A stretch of DNA of 8,007 nt from an uncultured Bacteroidales bacterium. Its GTDB lineage: Bacteria; Bacteroidota; Bacteroidia; Bacteroidales; WCHB1-69. A model generated the notes under the pieces. It was given only the letters and a program-made list of their open reading frames with translations, was not told the DNA's origin and did no database searches. Made by a program: the position numbers and the translations under genes. Below are positions 1-6,937 of this stretch, piece after piece (the stretch's first letter is position 1; every line of letters starts with the position of its first letter). The stretch is taken from NCBI GenBank assembly GCA_937901455.1, contig CALDIA010000194.1:1-8007 (forward strand). Direction: 5' to 3'.

Positions 1-423
1 GTCAACGGCAAGAAGGTGACCCTTAAGTCTGCACAGATCACAGTGGTGCCCGCCACAACCGCCACCCAAGATATCCTTACGGTCTCCTATGGCGACACGT
101 TCTATAATGAGGGCGATCTGAGCACCTTCGACATGGTAGAAGACGTGGAGGAAATGCCCGAACCCGAGTGTGAAGCACACGGTCCCCGAAAAATAAACAA
201 TATACTATTGTATATCTTGTTGGGCATTGTCGGGCTTTTTGTGCTGGTGCTGCTCTTGAGCACGTACAAGCCTGTGAAGGAGCATTTTAAGTCCAAAAAT
301 GAAGCGACTGACCCAAACGATGGAGAGGCGTTGGATGATGTTTCATGGGACATACATTCGGAACAAGCACCCATGGAGGATGTCTCTGGTGACCAATCGG
401 GGGAGGAGGCCGTTACGGATTGA
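1..423 (+). CDS. C-terminal part of a single-pass membrane protein, 5' end outside the window
   Basis: The reading frame is open from base 1, so the GTG at 16 is probably an internal valine rather than the start. The visible part is 140 codons ending in TGA. It opens with a beta-rich stretch (VNGKKVTLKSAQITVV) resembling the end of an Ig-like domain. An acidic linker follows (about residues 31-60 of the visible part), then one strong transmembrane helix (about 66-88, INNILLYILLGIVGLF onward). A basic KPVKEHFKSK segment and a very acidic tail end the protein. Basic residues directly after the helix suggest the Ig-like part faces the periplasm and the tail the cytoplasm. The 'VNGK...I.V' strand followed by a membrane helix recalls BatD-type (oxygen tolerance) proteins of Bacteroidota, but too little is visible to name it. 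The frame and membrane segment are clear; the family is a guess. Confidence 0.8.
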   Translation, partial: VNGKKVTLKSAQITVVPATTATQDILTVSYGDTFYNEGDLSTFDMVEDVEEMPEPECEAHGPRKINNILLYILLGIVGLFVLVLLLSTYKPVKEHFKSKNEATDPNDGEALDDVSWDIHSEQAPMEDVSGDQSGEEAVTD

Positions 424-450
424 AAGTGATAGGGACTTGATAGCAGCATC

Positions 451-537
451 TCACAGGCCTTCCCTGATTATCTTATCCAGGTTGCCAGCGGGCATGAGCA
501 GAACGGCCCGCAAGGCTTCCTCTTCCCATATGTCCAT
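451..537 (-). CDS. Doubtful antisense small ORF, 28 aa
   Basis: On the minus strand an ATG (complement of 535-537) opens 28 codons ending in TGA (complement of 451-453), with an in-frame TAG a few codons upstream. The peptide begins MDIWEEEALRAVLL and ends DKIIREGL, which is plausible for an amphipathic helix. It lies in the spacer between two + strand genes. I see no Bacteroidota-type promoter upstream of it on the minus strand, and I recognise no family. It may be a chance ORF or the remnant of a lost gene. It is listed only because the composition looks more protein-like than expected for spacer DNA. Confidence 0.15.
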   Translation of the reverse strand: MDIWEEEALRAVLLMPAGNLDKIIREGL

Positions 538-553
538 ATTGTAATTATTTTGC

Positions 554-561
554 TATTTTTG
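554..561 (+). promoter_or_regulatory. Probable -7 promoter element for the DUF4139 operon
   Basis: TATTTTTG matches the Bacteroidota -7 consensus TAnnTTTG exactly. It sits 64 nt upstream of the ATG at 626, similar to the other two promoters here. No TTTG is seen at the expected -33 position (about 19-21 nt upstream), so the promoter is incomplete by consensus and could be weak or need an activator. Confidence 0.45.
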
Positions 562-574
562 CCGTTTGTAATAC

Positions 575-590
575 ATGGCTTTTGAGCCAT
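575..590 (+). repeat. Small perfect hairpin in the leader of the DUF4139 gene
   Basis: ATGGCT (575-580) and AGCCAT (585-590) form a perfect 6-bp inverted repeat around a TTTG loop. It lies between the proposed promoter and the ATG at 626, so it would be transcribed into the 5' leader. No T-tract follows directly, so it is not a terminator. It could modestly affect RNA stability or translation, or be chance. The left arm contains an in-frame ATG (575) that I reject as the gene start. Confidence 0.3.
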
Positions 591-625
591 CAATATGGAT
601 TTATTCTCTTAAAAATAATGAAATT

Positions 626-2251
626 ATGAAAAGTTTATTCTTAACGGTAGGGCTGTTGGTGTGTGCTTGCTTGTGCACTTTTGCCCAGCAGGAGTACCCC
701 GCCAAAGTGGAGAAGGCCACCATCTATCTTCAAGGTGCGGCGCTCACGCATACAGCATCCGCTAACCTCAAGAGCGGTAGCTATGAGGTGCTTATCACCG
801 GACTTAGTCCTGATATTGAAAGCAATAGCCTGAAGGTGTCTGCCAATGGAGTCCTGATTTCTGCGTCAGAGTTTTCCAACGATTTTGTGACACCAAAGGC
901 TGAGAGTGCCCATATCAATAAGTTACAGGATTCAGTCGAGCTCTATAAAGGCAGAATCCAGGAGGCCGAAGACGAATTGACCGTACATACACACCTGCTC
1001 AAACTCCTGAGCGAAGGGACATTGAACAATATGCAACAGAAGGAGGGGACAGTGTCGGTGGCAGATATCAATGCCAATATGGAACTCTATAAATCGAAGG
1101 CCGCCCCGCTGCAGAAAAGCATTGCCCAAGACAACCTGAATATTGCCTCGCTGAAAGAGCCCCTCCAGCGGCTGAACTTGCAATTGTCGCAAGATATGTC
1201 GAAGGAGAAACTGCGCACGGGCGTGCTCCGTCTGTCCGTCAGCGTGCCGCAGAACATCAATACCACGTTTACAGTTACCTATTACACCTATGCAGCCTCA
1301 TGGGTGCCCTGCTATGAGATTAATATACCCTCCATGGATAAGCCTGTGGCTATTCAGGGGAAGGCAATGGTGCAGCAATTTACGGGCCTTGACTGGAGCA
1401 ATGTGCGGCTGACCCTATCCAATGCAACACCCAACCGCACCAAGGAGGCACCAGTGTTTAAGCCTTGGTTCTTGACTTTCAGGAATACTTCCGCGGCGAG
1501 AGGCTATACCTCAGTACGAAGCAACCTGGTGACCTATGAATTGGCCGAAACCTCCGCAGTCAGCTCCGATGCCGCGAGCGCCAAAAACAATATGGTCTCA
1601 GGAATTATGATGGACGACTTTGTGAATGTGGATATGCAGGATGTATATGTCAACTACAACATTGCAGTTCCGTACGATATTCCAGGCAACGGCAAAGAGC
1701 AACTGATAGAGCTGAAAAACTATAATGTGAAGTCAGAGTACAAGTATTATAGCGTGCCTAAACTGTCGGACGAGACTTATCTGATTGCCACCTTGTCAGA
1801 TTACGAGCAGTATAACCTCTTGCCCGGCTATGCTACGGTTACTTTCAACAATACGTTTGTGGGCAAGACCTATTTGCGTCCTAACTCCACAGAGAAGAAC
1901 ATCCCCCTTACATTGACCACTGATCCGCGCGTCACCGTAAAGCGTGAGAAGCAGGCGATGTTCAGCAGCACCAAGCATGTGGGCAACACCACAACCGAGA
2001 CCCAATCGTACCTGATTACGGTGAAAAACAACCAAACAGTGTCCATCGATCTGACCCTGAAAGAACAATATCCGCTGTCGAGCGACAAGGACATAGAAGT
2101 AAAGGTCACAGAAGTTAAACCAGATGCCACATACGACAAGTCTGACGTGGGCGTGCTGACCTGGGATGTGAAGCTGAATGCCGGTGAAACCAAAACTTTC
2201 AACGTTACGTATAGTGTGAAATATCCGAAAGACAGAAAAATCAACCTTTAA
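626..2251 (+). CDS. Exported DUF4139 domain protein (MuiA family)
   Basis: The protein is 541 residues if it starts at the ATG at 626. That start gives a clean signal peptide (MKSLFLTVGLLVCACLCTFA, cleavage before QQEYPAKV); the in-frame ATG at 575 would add 17 non-signal residues. The N-terminal part (about 26-123) fits DUF4140: beta strands (VEKATIYLQGAALTHT), then a predicted coiled coil (about 95-130) and a second helical stretch (about 150-190). The remainder (about 200-540) fits DUF4139, with the hallmarks GLDWSNVRLTLSNATP (about 254-269), YYSVPKLSDETYL and YNLLPGYATVTFNNTFVGK (374 onward), and a C-terminal TWDVKLNAGE...YSVKYPK. The length is typical for the 'mucoidy inhibitor MuiA' family. 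The biochemical role of the family is not established to my knowledge, and the name should not be taken as a function. An exported, periplasmic or envelope location is inferred. The next gene begins 20 nt downstream and is probably co-transcribed. Confidence 0.93.
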   Translation: MKSLFLTVGLLVCACLCTFAQQEYPAKVEKATIYLQGAALTHTASANLKSGSYEVLITGLSPDIESNSLKVSANGVLISASEFSNDFVTPKAESAHINKLQDSVELYKGRIQEAEDELTVHTHLLKLLSEGTLNNMQQKEGTVSVADINANMELYKSKAAPLQKSIAQDNLNIASLKEPLQRLNLQLSQDMSKEKLRTGVLRLSVSVPQNINTTFTVTYYTYAASWVPCYEINIPSMDKPVAIQGKAMVQQFTGLDWSNVRLTLSNATPNRTKEAPVFKPWFLTFRNTSAARGYTSVRSNLVTYELAETSAVSSDAASAKNNMVSGIMMDDFVNVDMQDVYVNYNIAVPYDIPGNGKEQLIELKNYNVKSEYKYYSVPKLSDETYLIATLSDYEQYNLLPGYATVTFNNTFVGKTYLRPNSTEKNIPLTLTTDPRVTVKREKQAMFSSTKHVGNTTTETQSYLITVKNNQTVSIDLTLKEQYPLSSDKDIEVKVTEVKPDATYDKSDVGVLTWDVKLNAGETKTFNVTYSVKYPKDRKINL

Positions 2252-2271
2252 TCATCTTGTAGATACATAGC

Positions 2272-4269
2272 ATGCAAAGAATACGACTTCTGTTAATAGT
2301 GCTGCTTTGTGGAAGTTTATGCTATACTATCGCCCAAACTCCGTCCACCAGCCGTGAGTACTTCCCTCAATTGGTGAAAAATAACACCGATAAGGTATGT
2401 CCCTTTACCACTACGACGAATGTGACATGCCGGCAGGTGACCTGCGAGGGTAACGACCTCCACGTCTATTTGGAGTTTCCTCCCGAAATGCTACTCGGAA
2501 CCAGCGCATCCCAATGGAGGCTTTTCTTTGCCGACCGACTGAGATTCGATTTCGACATCCATAGCTATGTCAGCCCATTGTATTATGATGCTGCCTATTT
2601 AGGTTGTGGATTGGTGTATCACGTCAATGATAAAAAAGGACTCCGCCACTTCTTGATCCGTTATTCGCCCAACTCCTTGAAGCAGATTATCGGTGCACGT
2701 AACACAATGCCGTATCAGTCAATCTCCAAGTGGCAGGCCCGTATCAATGTGTTTGCGCACAATGCCTTCCTGAATCAACATGCGGGTGAAGAAGAGTTCG
2801 ATACTTTTGTGCAAGATTCTGTTTTGGTACACAATGAGGCCGAGACGTACTTCTATACAATGCTTGGCGATAAATATTTTGAGCAGCTTGACATGATGAA
2901 GGAAAGCATTCTGGAGGATATTGAAACGGATATTATGTTGGATGTGGAGAACTATAAGGATGTGGTGAATGCCGGCTATTCGCTTGCCTATCGTTTTTTC
3001 AATCCTTCGCATATGGACAGTGTGGAGATAGTGTTGCCGCGTGATGAGGTGAAGAGGCTGCTGGAACGTGGCAAACGGCTCGTGCCCCCGGATTCCGCAT
3101 TTATGAAGCGCTATATGGAAAGGCTTGTACAGCTCCTTCCGGATGTTAAAGATCAATTAATAGACAAGAGTTCCGGACTGAAGGAACTCAATATCACTTT
3201 TGAAAATGGTTTTGTCAATTATGCGTTTACATTAGATGATGCCTCGCAGATATTAGAATCAACCCCACAACAACAGGCCTTGATGCGCCAATCTATGTTG
3301 CCAGGAATTAAAGACAAGATGTTTTCGCAGATCGGCCCTGAATTTTTTGGAGACACCGTGGTGACTGTAGAGCATTTCTTAGAATATGTGAAAGGGGTTC
3401 GTTTCCTATATATAGGCGAACATTCACGAAAGACGGTGGAACTTGCGGCACTCATGGAAGACATTTTCAACGCTGAGGAAGAGCAAATGATGGCTGGCGA
3501 GACGCAGGCTGAATACATAGCACGACTATACCAGAAAGAGGAGTTTCTGCAGCTGGTGAAGGCGGCATCAGATTTGTGCCCGTATGATGGCGGAGCGCTG
3601 ACCTACCAGTCGGCGGCGTACCGAGGTCACACATTGTTTGTACATGCTGATGTGGACACAAGCCAATACAAACCTGATACAATGGAGGCACTGAAGGAGG
3701 TGTTGACAGCAATGTTCGAGATGGATGCCCCCGCATTATATAGTTCCCTTCCAATAATGGAGTCGGACCTGATGTTCTATTGCCGGTTTCCAGACACCAT
3801 AGTGGAACTCTATTTCTCCCAACAGGAGTTGGCTGAAATTTTTAATATGATGAATGATGAGAAACTGCGTATGGCAAGAAGCGAACATTATCTGAAGATG
3901 ATCGTCAGCAATACAAATTTGGAGTGCCCCGTGCCCATTGAAGGACTGGGCAGACTGGATTCCATGGCGTTGGTTGACGGATACCTTGTCATATTTTACA
4001 CCTTGGAAGATGCCATTGTGGACGGTTTCTTCATGAATGACAAATCCTATATCCACGACCTGTTCAGAGGGGATTACCTGAGTGGGGATTCTGATTCTGA
4101 GAGCTTGCTTAGATACTGTGAGAGTGCAGGATATGGAATCTGTCATCGCTTTGGCGAGAATATGCGTACACTCGCTGGGAAGAAAAACAAGAAATCGCGC
4201 CACACGCCACGGGTTATGAAAGTGCTCTTCCCGGTAGAAGAGTTGCAAGAGATTGTGAACAGCTTGTAG
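2272..4269 (+). CDS. Exported protein of unknown function with five diverged internal modules
   Basis: This 665-residue protein has a type I signal peptide (MQRIRLLLIVLLCGSLCYTIA, cleavage before QTPST), no lipobox and no later membrane helix. I recognise no named family. By eye the mature part breaks into five modules. Each has an early strand: GNDLHVYL (60-67), DSVLVHN (182-188), NGFVNYAF (312-319), GHTLFVHA (452-459), GYLVIFYT (570-577). Each then has helices and a later strand: GCGLVYHV (111), AGYSLAYRF (234), GVRFLYIG (375), SDLMFYCRF (498), AGYGICHRF (619). Each closes with a strand-helix such as VEIVLPRDEVKRLL (251), VELYFSQQELAEIF (511) or KVLFPVEELQEIV (650). The steps between equivalent strands are 118-141 residues. 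Modules 1, 4 and 5 also carry a Cys-Pro after a basic or polar helix (CP at 43, 436 and 552); modules 2 and 3 have lost it. Module 5 carries a Lys/Arg-rich insert (about 637-647). It follows the DUF4139 gene by 20 nt, so a shared envelope role is likely but unproven. Confidence 0.92.
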   Translation: MQRIRLLLIVLLCGSLCYTIAQTPSTSREYFPQLVKNNTDKVCPFTTTTNVTCRQVTCEGNDLHVYLEFPPEMLLGTSASQWRLFFADRLRFDFDIHSYVSPLYYDAAYLGCGLVYHVNDKKGLRHFLIRYSPNSLKQIIGARNTMPYQSISKWQARINVFAHNAFLNQHAGEEEFDTFVQDSVLVHNEAETYFYTMLGDKYFEQLDMMKESILEDIETDIMLDVENYKDVVNAGYSLAYRFFNPSHMDSVEIVLPRDEVKRLLERGKRLVPPDSAFMKRYMERLVQLLPDVKDQLIDKSSGLKELNITFENGFVNYAFTLDDASQILESTPQQQALMRQSMLPGIKDKMFSQIGPEFFGDTVVTVEHFLEYVKGVRFLYIGEHSRKTVELAALMEDIFNAEEEQMMAGETQAEYIARLYQKEEFLQLVKAASDLCPYDGGALTYQSAAYRGHTLFVHADVDTSQYKPDTMEALKEVLTAMFEMDAPALYSSLPIMESDLMFYCRFPDTIVELYFSQQELAEIFNMMNDEKLRMARSEHYLKMIVSNTNLECPVPIEGLGRLDSMALVDGYLVIFYTLEDAIVDGFFMNDKSYIHDLFRGDYLSGDSDSESLLRYCESAGYGICHRFGENMRTLAGKKNKKSRHTPRVMKVLFPVEELQEIVNSL

Positions 4270-4273
4270 TGAA

Positions 4274-4311
4274 TGGGCTCTTCAAGCCCAAACCTAAGGA
4301 GTCCCCTTTTT
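4274..4311 (+). terminator. Possible weak terminator after the two-gene operon
   Basis: TGGGCT (4274-4279) and AGCCCA (4285-4290) form a 6-bp GC-rich stem with loop CTTCA, starting 5 nt after the stop codon. The nearest T-run (five T, 4307-4311) lies 16 nt beyond the stem, with only a weak second pairing (AAGG/CCTT) next to it. This is not a canonical intrinsic terminator, but its position just after the last gene of the unit suits one. Confidence 0.35.
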
Positions 4312-4374
4312 GTCAAGATTATTCATATTCAATGTAACAAATAGATATGATTATTCGTCATTCTTAATGGTTGT

Positions 4375-4405
4375 TTTGGATTTATATATTTTTTTGTTAT
4401 TTTTG
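4375..4405 (+). promoter_or_regulatory. Consensus Bacteroidota promoter for the choice-of-anchor L gene
   Basis: TTTG (4375-4378), exactly 19 nt, then TATTTTTG (4398-4405) matches the Bacteroides primary sigma factor pattern (-33 TTTG, -7 TAnnTTTG, spacing about 19-21). Transcription would begin near 4410, giving an AT-rich leader of about 80 nt before the ATG at 4492. The leader contains near-repeats of TTTTTGAT (about 4445-4470) but no evident riboswitch fold. Confidence 0.75.
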
Positions 4406-4491
4406 CTGCTCGTTTTGCTGGTTATCTACGAAGAAGTGCTTGTTTTGAATTTTTGATTTTTGATTATTTTTATAAATATTTACATTTGAAT

Positions 4492-6732
4492 ATGCCCTTT
4501 TTGCACTCTTTCTTTGAAAAAAAATGTTATTTGGTGACGTTTTTTTGCATGGCGTCACTCCTTTTGAGTGTATCGGCACAAAACCAAAACCTGACGGTTA
4601 CTCCCATGCAAGGCACTCATATAGACACCATCCTGAAATATCACTTGCAGGGTGAGGGTGTGGAAATCTCCTTCGGCCGTTTCAACAATGTGCAAGGTGT
4701 TGTGCAATCAAACCAAATCGGCTCCTTCAACCGGAATGGATTCACCTCCTTTCCTTTTGAAACGGGCTTGGTGATGACTACTGGAGCTGTGACAGTGGCG
4801 GCTGGCCCCAACAGCTCCACGGGTACTTCCAGTTCCACGGGCGTTATTTCCTATACCGACCAGCAGTTGAATAGCGCGGGTCTGGCTACCGGGACCCTGA
4901 ATAATTGCGCTGCCCTGGATTTTAACTTTCTGGCCTATACCGACACCTTCAGCTTCAACTACGTCTTCGGCTCCGAAGAGTATCCTAATTGGGTGTGCTC
5001 CAGTTATAACGATATTTTCGCCTTCTTCCTGACGGGCCCCGATCCGGTTACAGGCATGGTTACTACTAAGAATGTGGCTGTGATTCCCGGCACGATAACG
5101 GCTGCTAACCCGAACGGCCTGGCGGTGATGATTAACACCGTGAACGCAGGTGCTGGCAGCAGCGGTTCGCCCAGTACGGCAGGATGCTATAGCGGTACCT
5201 ATGCTCAATACTATATCAACAACCCCGACGGTTCCCCTGGCATCCAATACAATGGCTATACTACCCAACTCGCGGCAGAGAGCAGGATCCGTGCCTGCGA
5301 AAATTACTCCATGCACTTGGCTGTCTGCAACGTGGGCGACAATAGCTACGACTCCGGGGTCTTCCTCGAAGAACAGAGCTTTCTGGCCCATGTCGAAACC
5401 AAATTCATGATGCGCGACATCTACTGCCTTGGCGAAGATGTCAACTTTACCTTTACCTGCGATACCGCCGATACCATCTTTATTGTAACACCGCAAAACG
5501 ATACCCTCTATTCCCCATTCTTTATCTCCGATGTCACCGCTGCCGATAGCGGCTGGTATCATCTGTTTGTACATAGCGCCCTGCTCTGTGTTGACGACTG
5601 GGCACAGGATAGCATCTTTATCCAAGTGCTCAATCTAATGAAGCCGGACCTGGGGCCTGACAGGTATCTCTGCACTGGCGAAACCATGATCCTGAACGCC
5701 AATTACGACAATCCTATCGGGCAGATTGAATACCATTGGAGCACAGGCGATGAAACGGAAAATATCATGGTGGTGGCATCGGGAGAGTATGTCCTGAATG
5801 TGGAGGTCTTTAATGAGGCTACACAGGCCACCTGTAAAAGTTCCGACACCATAGACGTCTTCTTTTACCCACAAGTGTATGCGGCTTTCGAAGCCAATAA
5901 GGTGTCAGGGTGCTCCCCTATGACCATCCACTTTGACAACATGACTACCCCCGACACACTCTCTTTTACAAGCGTCTGGACCATCTGGAACCAATATGGT
6001 GAGGTCGTGTACTCCTCCTTTGAACCATCGCCCACCTGGGATTTTAACAATAACGGCACCTTTACTGTTAAACTGCTGGTCTTCTCGCAGGACGGCTGTA
6101 TGGACTCGCTTATCCGATGGGATTATGTACATGTGTACCCGCAGCCCGAGATTGACTTCTCCGCTGATCCCGAGATTGCCATGATGCAGGATCATAATGG
6201 CGAGGTGCAGTTTACCTCCTACCTGTCGGCCAATGTGATTGACAACCCCTCAAATCATCTGCTTTGGGACTTTGGCGATGGCGAGACCGAAGTGGAAAAC
6301 TATAACCCAAGTCACACCTATGCCACGTGGGGCGACTATATTGTAACCCTGTCGCTCTCTACCGATGAGGGGTGCTCCGACTATGTCAGCCATACAATCG
6401 TGATTGAGGATGAACTGATCTTTCCGAATATCATTACCCCCAATGAGGATGGAATCAACGATGTGTGGGCTGTCGGTAATCTGAGTACCAAAATCAATGA
6501 GGAAGACCCAGACGCCTATCGCCATAACGAGTTGCTGATCTATAACCGCTGGGGCAAATTGGTGTACAAGGCCGACAACTACGACACCTACTCTGTGAAC
6601 GGTCAGGTGACCATAGGCGAGAAGGTCTTCTCTGGAGAAGGCCTCAGCGATGGTGTTTACTATTACTCTTTCTACTATAAGGGCAAGGCCAAAACCACTA
6701 AATATAGTGGCTCACTGACTATCATTCGCTAA
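4492..6732 (+). CDS. Secreted choice-of-anchor L / PKD protein with T9SS type B sorting domain
   Basis: The ATG at 4492 gives 746 residues and a good signal peptide (ending LLLSVSA, cleavage before QNQN); the frame extends upstream to a TTG at 4453 but that adds 13 aromatic residues before the signal. Residues about 42-305 fit a choice-of-anchor L domain: FGSEEYPNWV (159), NDIFAFFLTGP (173) and DSGVFLEEQSF (287). An Ig-like stretch follows (about 302-382). Next is a beta module of the 'DLGPD..LCTGE...YHWSTGDETENI...SGEYVL' kind (386-457). Two PKD-like domains come next: a divergent one (462-549) and a classic one (553-637, WDFGDG at 592, HTYATWGDYIVTL at 608). The last 105 residues are a gliding-motility/CHU_C type C-terminal domain (FPNIITPNEDGINDVW at 644, IYNRWGKLVYK at 683, GVYYYSFYYKG at 721). 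In Bacteroidota this tail directs export through the type IX secretion system to the surface or medium. An adhesive or matrix role is inference. A8 and T7 tracts lie in the signal peptide codons. It appears monocistronic: own promoter, strong terminator. Confidence 0.93.
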   Translation: MPFLHSFFEKKCYLVTFFCMASLLLSVSAQNQNLTVTPMQGTHIDTILKYHLQGEGVEISFGRFNNVQGVVQSNQIGSFNRNGFTSFPFETGLVMTTGAVTVAAGPNSSTGTSSSTGVISYTDQQLNSAGLATGTLNNCAALDFNFLAYTDTFSFNYVFGSEEYPNWVCSSYNDIFAFFLTGPDPVTGMVTTKNVAVIPGTITAANPNGLAVMINTVNAGAGSSGSPSTAGCYSGTYAQYYINNPDGSPGIQYNGYTTQLAAESRIRACENYSMHLAVCNVGDNSYDSGVFLEEQSFLAHVETKFMMRDIYCLGEDVNFTFTCDTADTIFIVTPQNDTLYSPFFISDVTAADSGWYHLFVHSALLCVDDWAQDSIFIQVLNLMKPDLGPDRYLCTGETMILNANYDNPIGQIEYHWSTGDETENIMVVASGEYVLNVEVFNEATQATCKSSDTIDVFFYPQVYAAFEANKVSGCSPMTIHFDNMTTPDTLSFTSVWTIWNQYGEVVYSSFEPSPTWDFNNNGTFTVKLLVFSQDGCMDSLIRWDYVHVYPQPEIDFSADPEIAMMQDHNGEVQFTSYLSANVIDNPSNHLLWDFGDGETEVENYNPSHTYATWGDYIVTLSLSTDEGCSDYVSHTIVIEDELIFPNIITPNEDGINDVWAVGNLSTKINEEDPDAYRHNELLIYNRWGKLVYKADNYDTYSVNGQVTIGEKVFSGEGLSDGVYYYSFYYKGKAKTTKYSGSLTIIR

Positions 6733-6753
6733 ATTACTGCAAACCTGAAATAT

Positions 6754-6795
6754 AAAGCAGATGCTTTGCGCTTGCATGCAGCATCTGCTTTTTTT
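6754..6795 (+). terminator. Strong intrinsic terminator
   Basis: AAAGCAGATGCT (6754-6765) pairs perfectly with AGCATCTGCTTT (6780-6791), a 12-bp stem around a 14-nt loop. A run of seven T (6789-6795) overlaps the stem base. It starts 21 nt after the stop codon of the T9SS cargo gene and separates that gene from the export operon downstream. Confidence 0.9.
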
Positions 6796-6857
6796 GTTCG
6801 TTTGTTTTTTTAGGGTGAATAACCTTCCAAATGTAGAAAAGATGTGCTGAAAAAATA

Positions 6858-6865
6858 TATATTTG
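6858..6865 (+). promoter_or_regulatory. Probable -7 promoter element for the ABC export operon
   Basis: TATATTTG matches the -7 consensus TAnnTTTG and lies 72 nt upstream of the ATG at 6938, beyond the terminator of the previous gene. The expected -33 TTTG is not present at 19-21 nt spacing, so strength or activator need is uncertain. The rest of the spacer is AT-rich with no other recognisable element. Confidence 0.5.
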
Positions 6866-6937
6866 CCGCTTGATTGAAATATATTGTTGATACTGTTTTT
6901 TGGAATTTTAAGATATTGAATAATAGATAAATACAAT

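Noticed and set aside
299..544. 81-codon + strand ORF overlapping the end of the first gene
   Set aside because: It is out of frame with the membrane protein and its translation is Arg/Ser-rich without structure or motif. It covers the spacer only by chance.
575..625. Upstream ATG at 575 as the start of the DUF4139 gene
   Set aside because: It would place 17 residues before an otherwise ideal signal peptide, and it lies in a hairpin close to the predicted transcription start. The ATG at 626 is the better choice.
4453..4491. Upstream TTG at 4453 as the start of the T9SS cargo gene
   Set aside because: It would add 13 mostly aromatic residues before the signal peptide. The ATG at 4492 gives a normal N-terminus.
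4813..4842. Short repeat TCCACGGG, twice, 18 nt apart
   Set aside because: It encodes the SSTGTSSSTG stretch of the choice-of-anchor L domain. Two copies in a Ser/Thr/Gly run are explained by protein composition and do not form an array.
4708..5625. 305-codon open frame on the minus strand inside the T9SS cargo gene
   Set aside because: It lies entirely opposite a gene with clear domain motifs. Its translation is low-complexity (Gly/Val/Ile-rich), with no recognisable domain or signal, as expected when the sense gene avoids a few codons.
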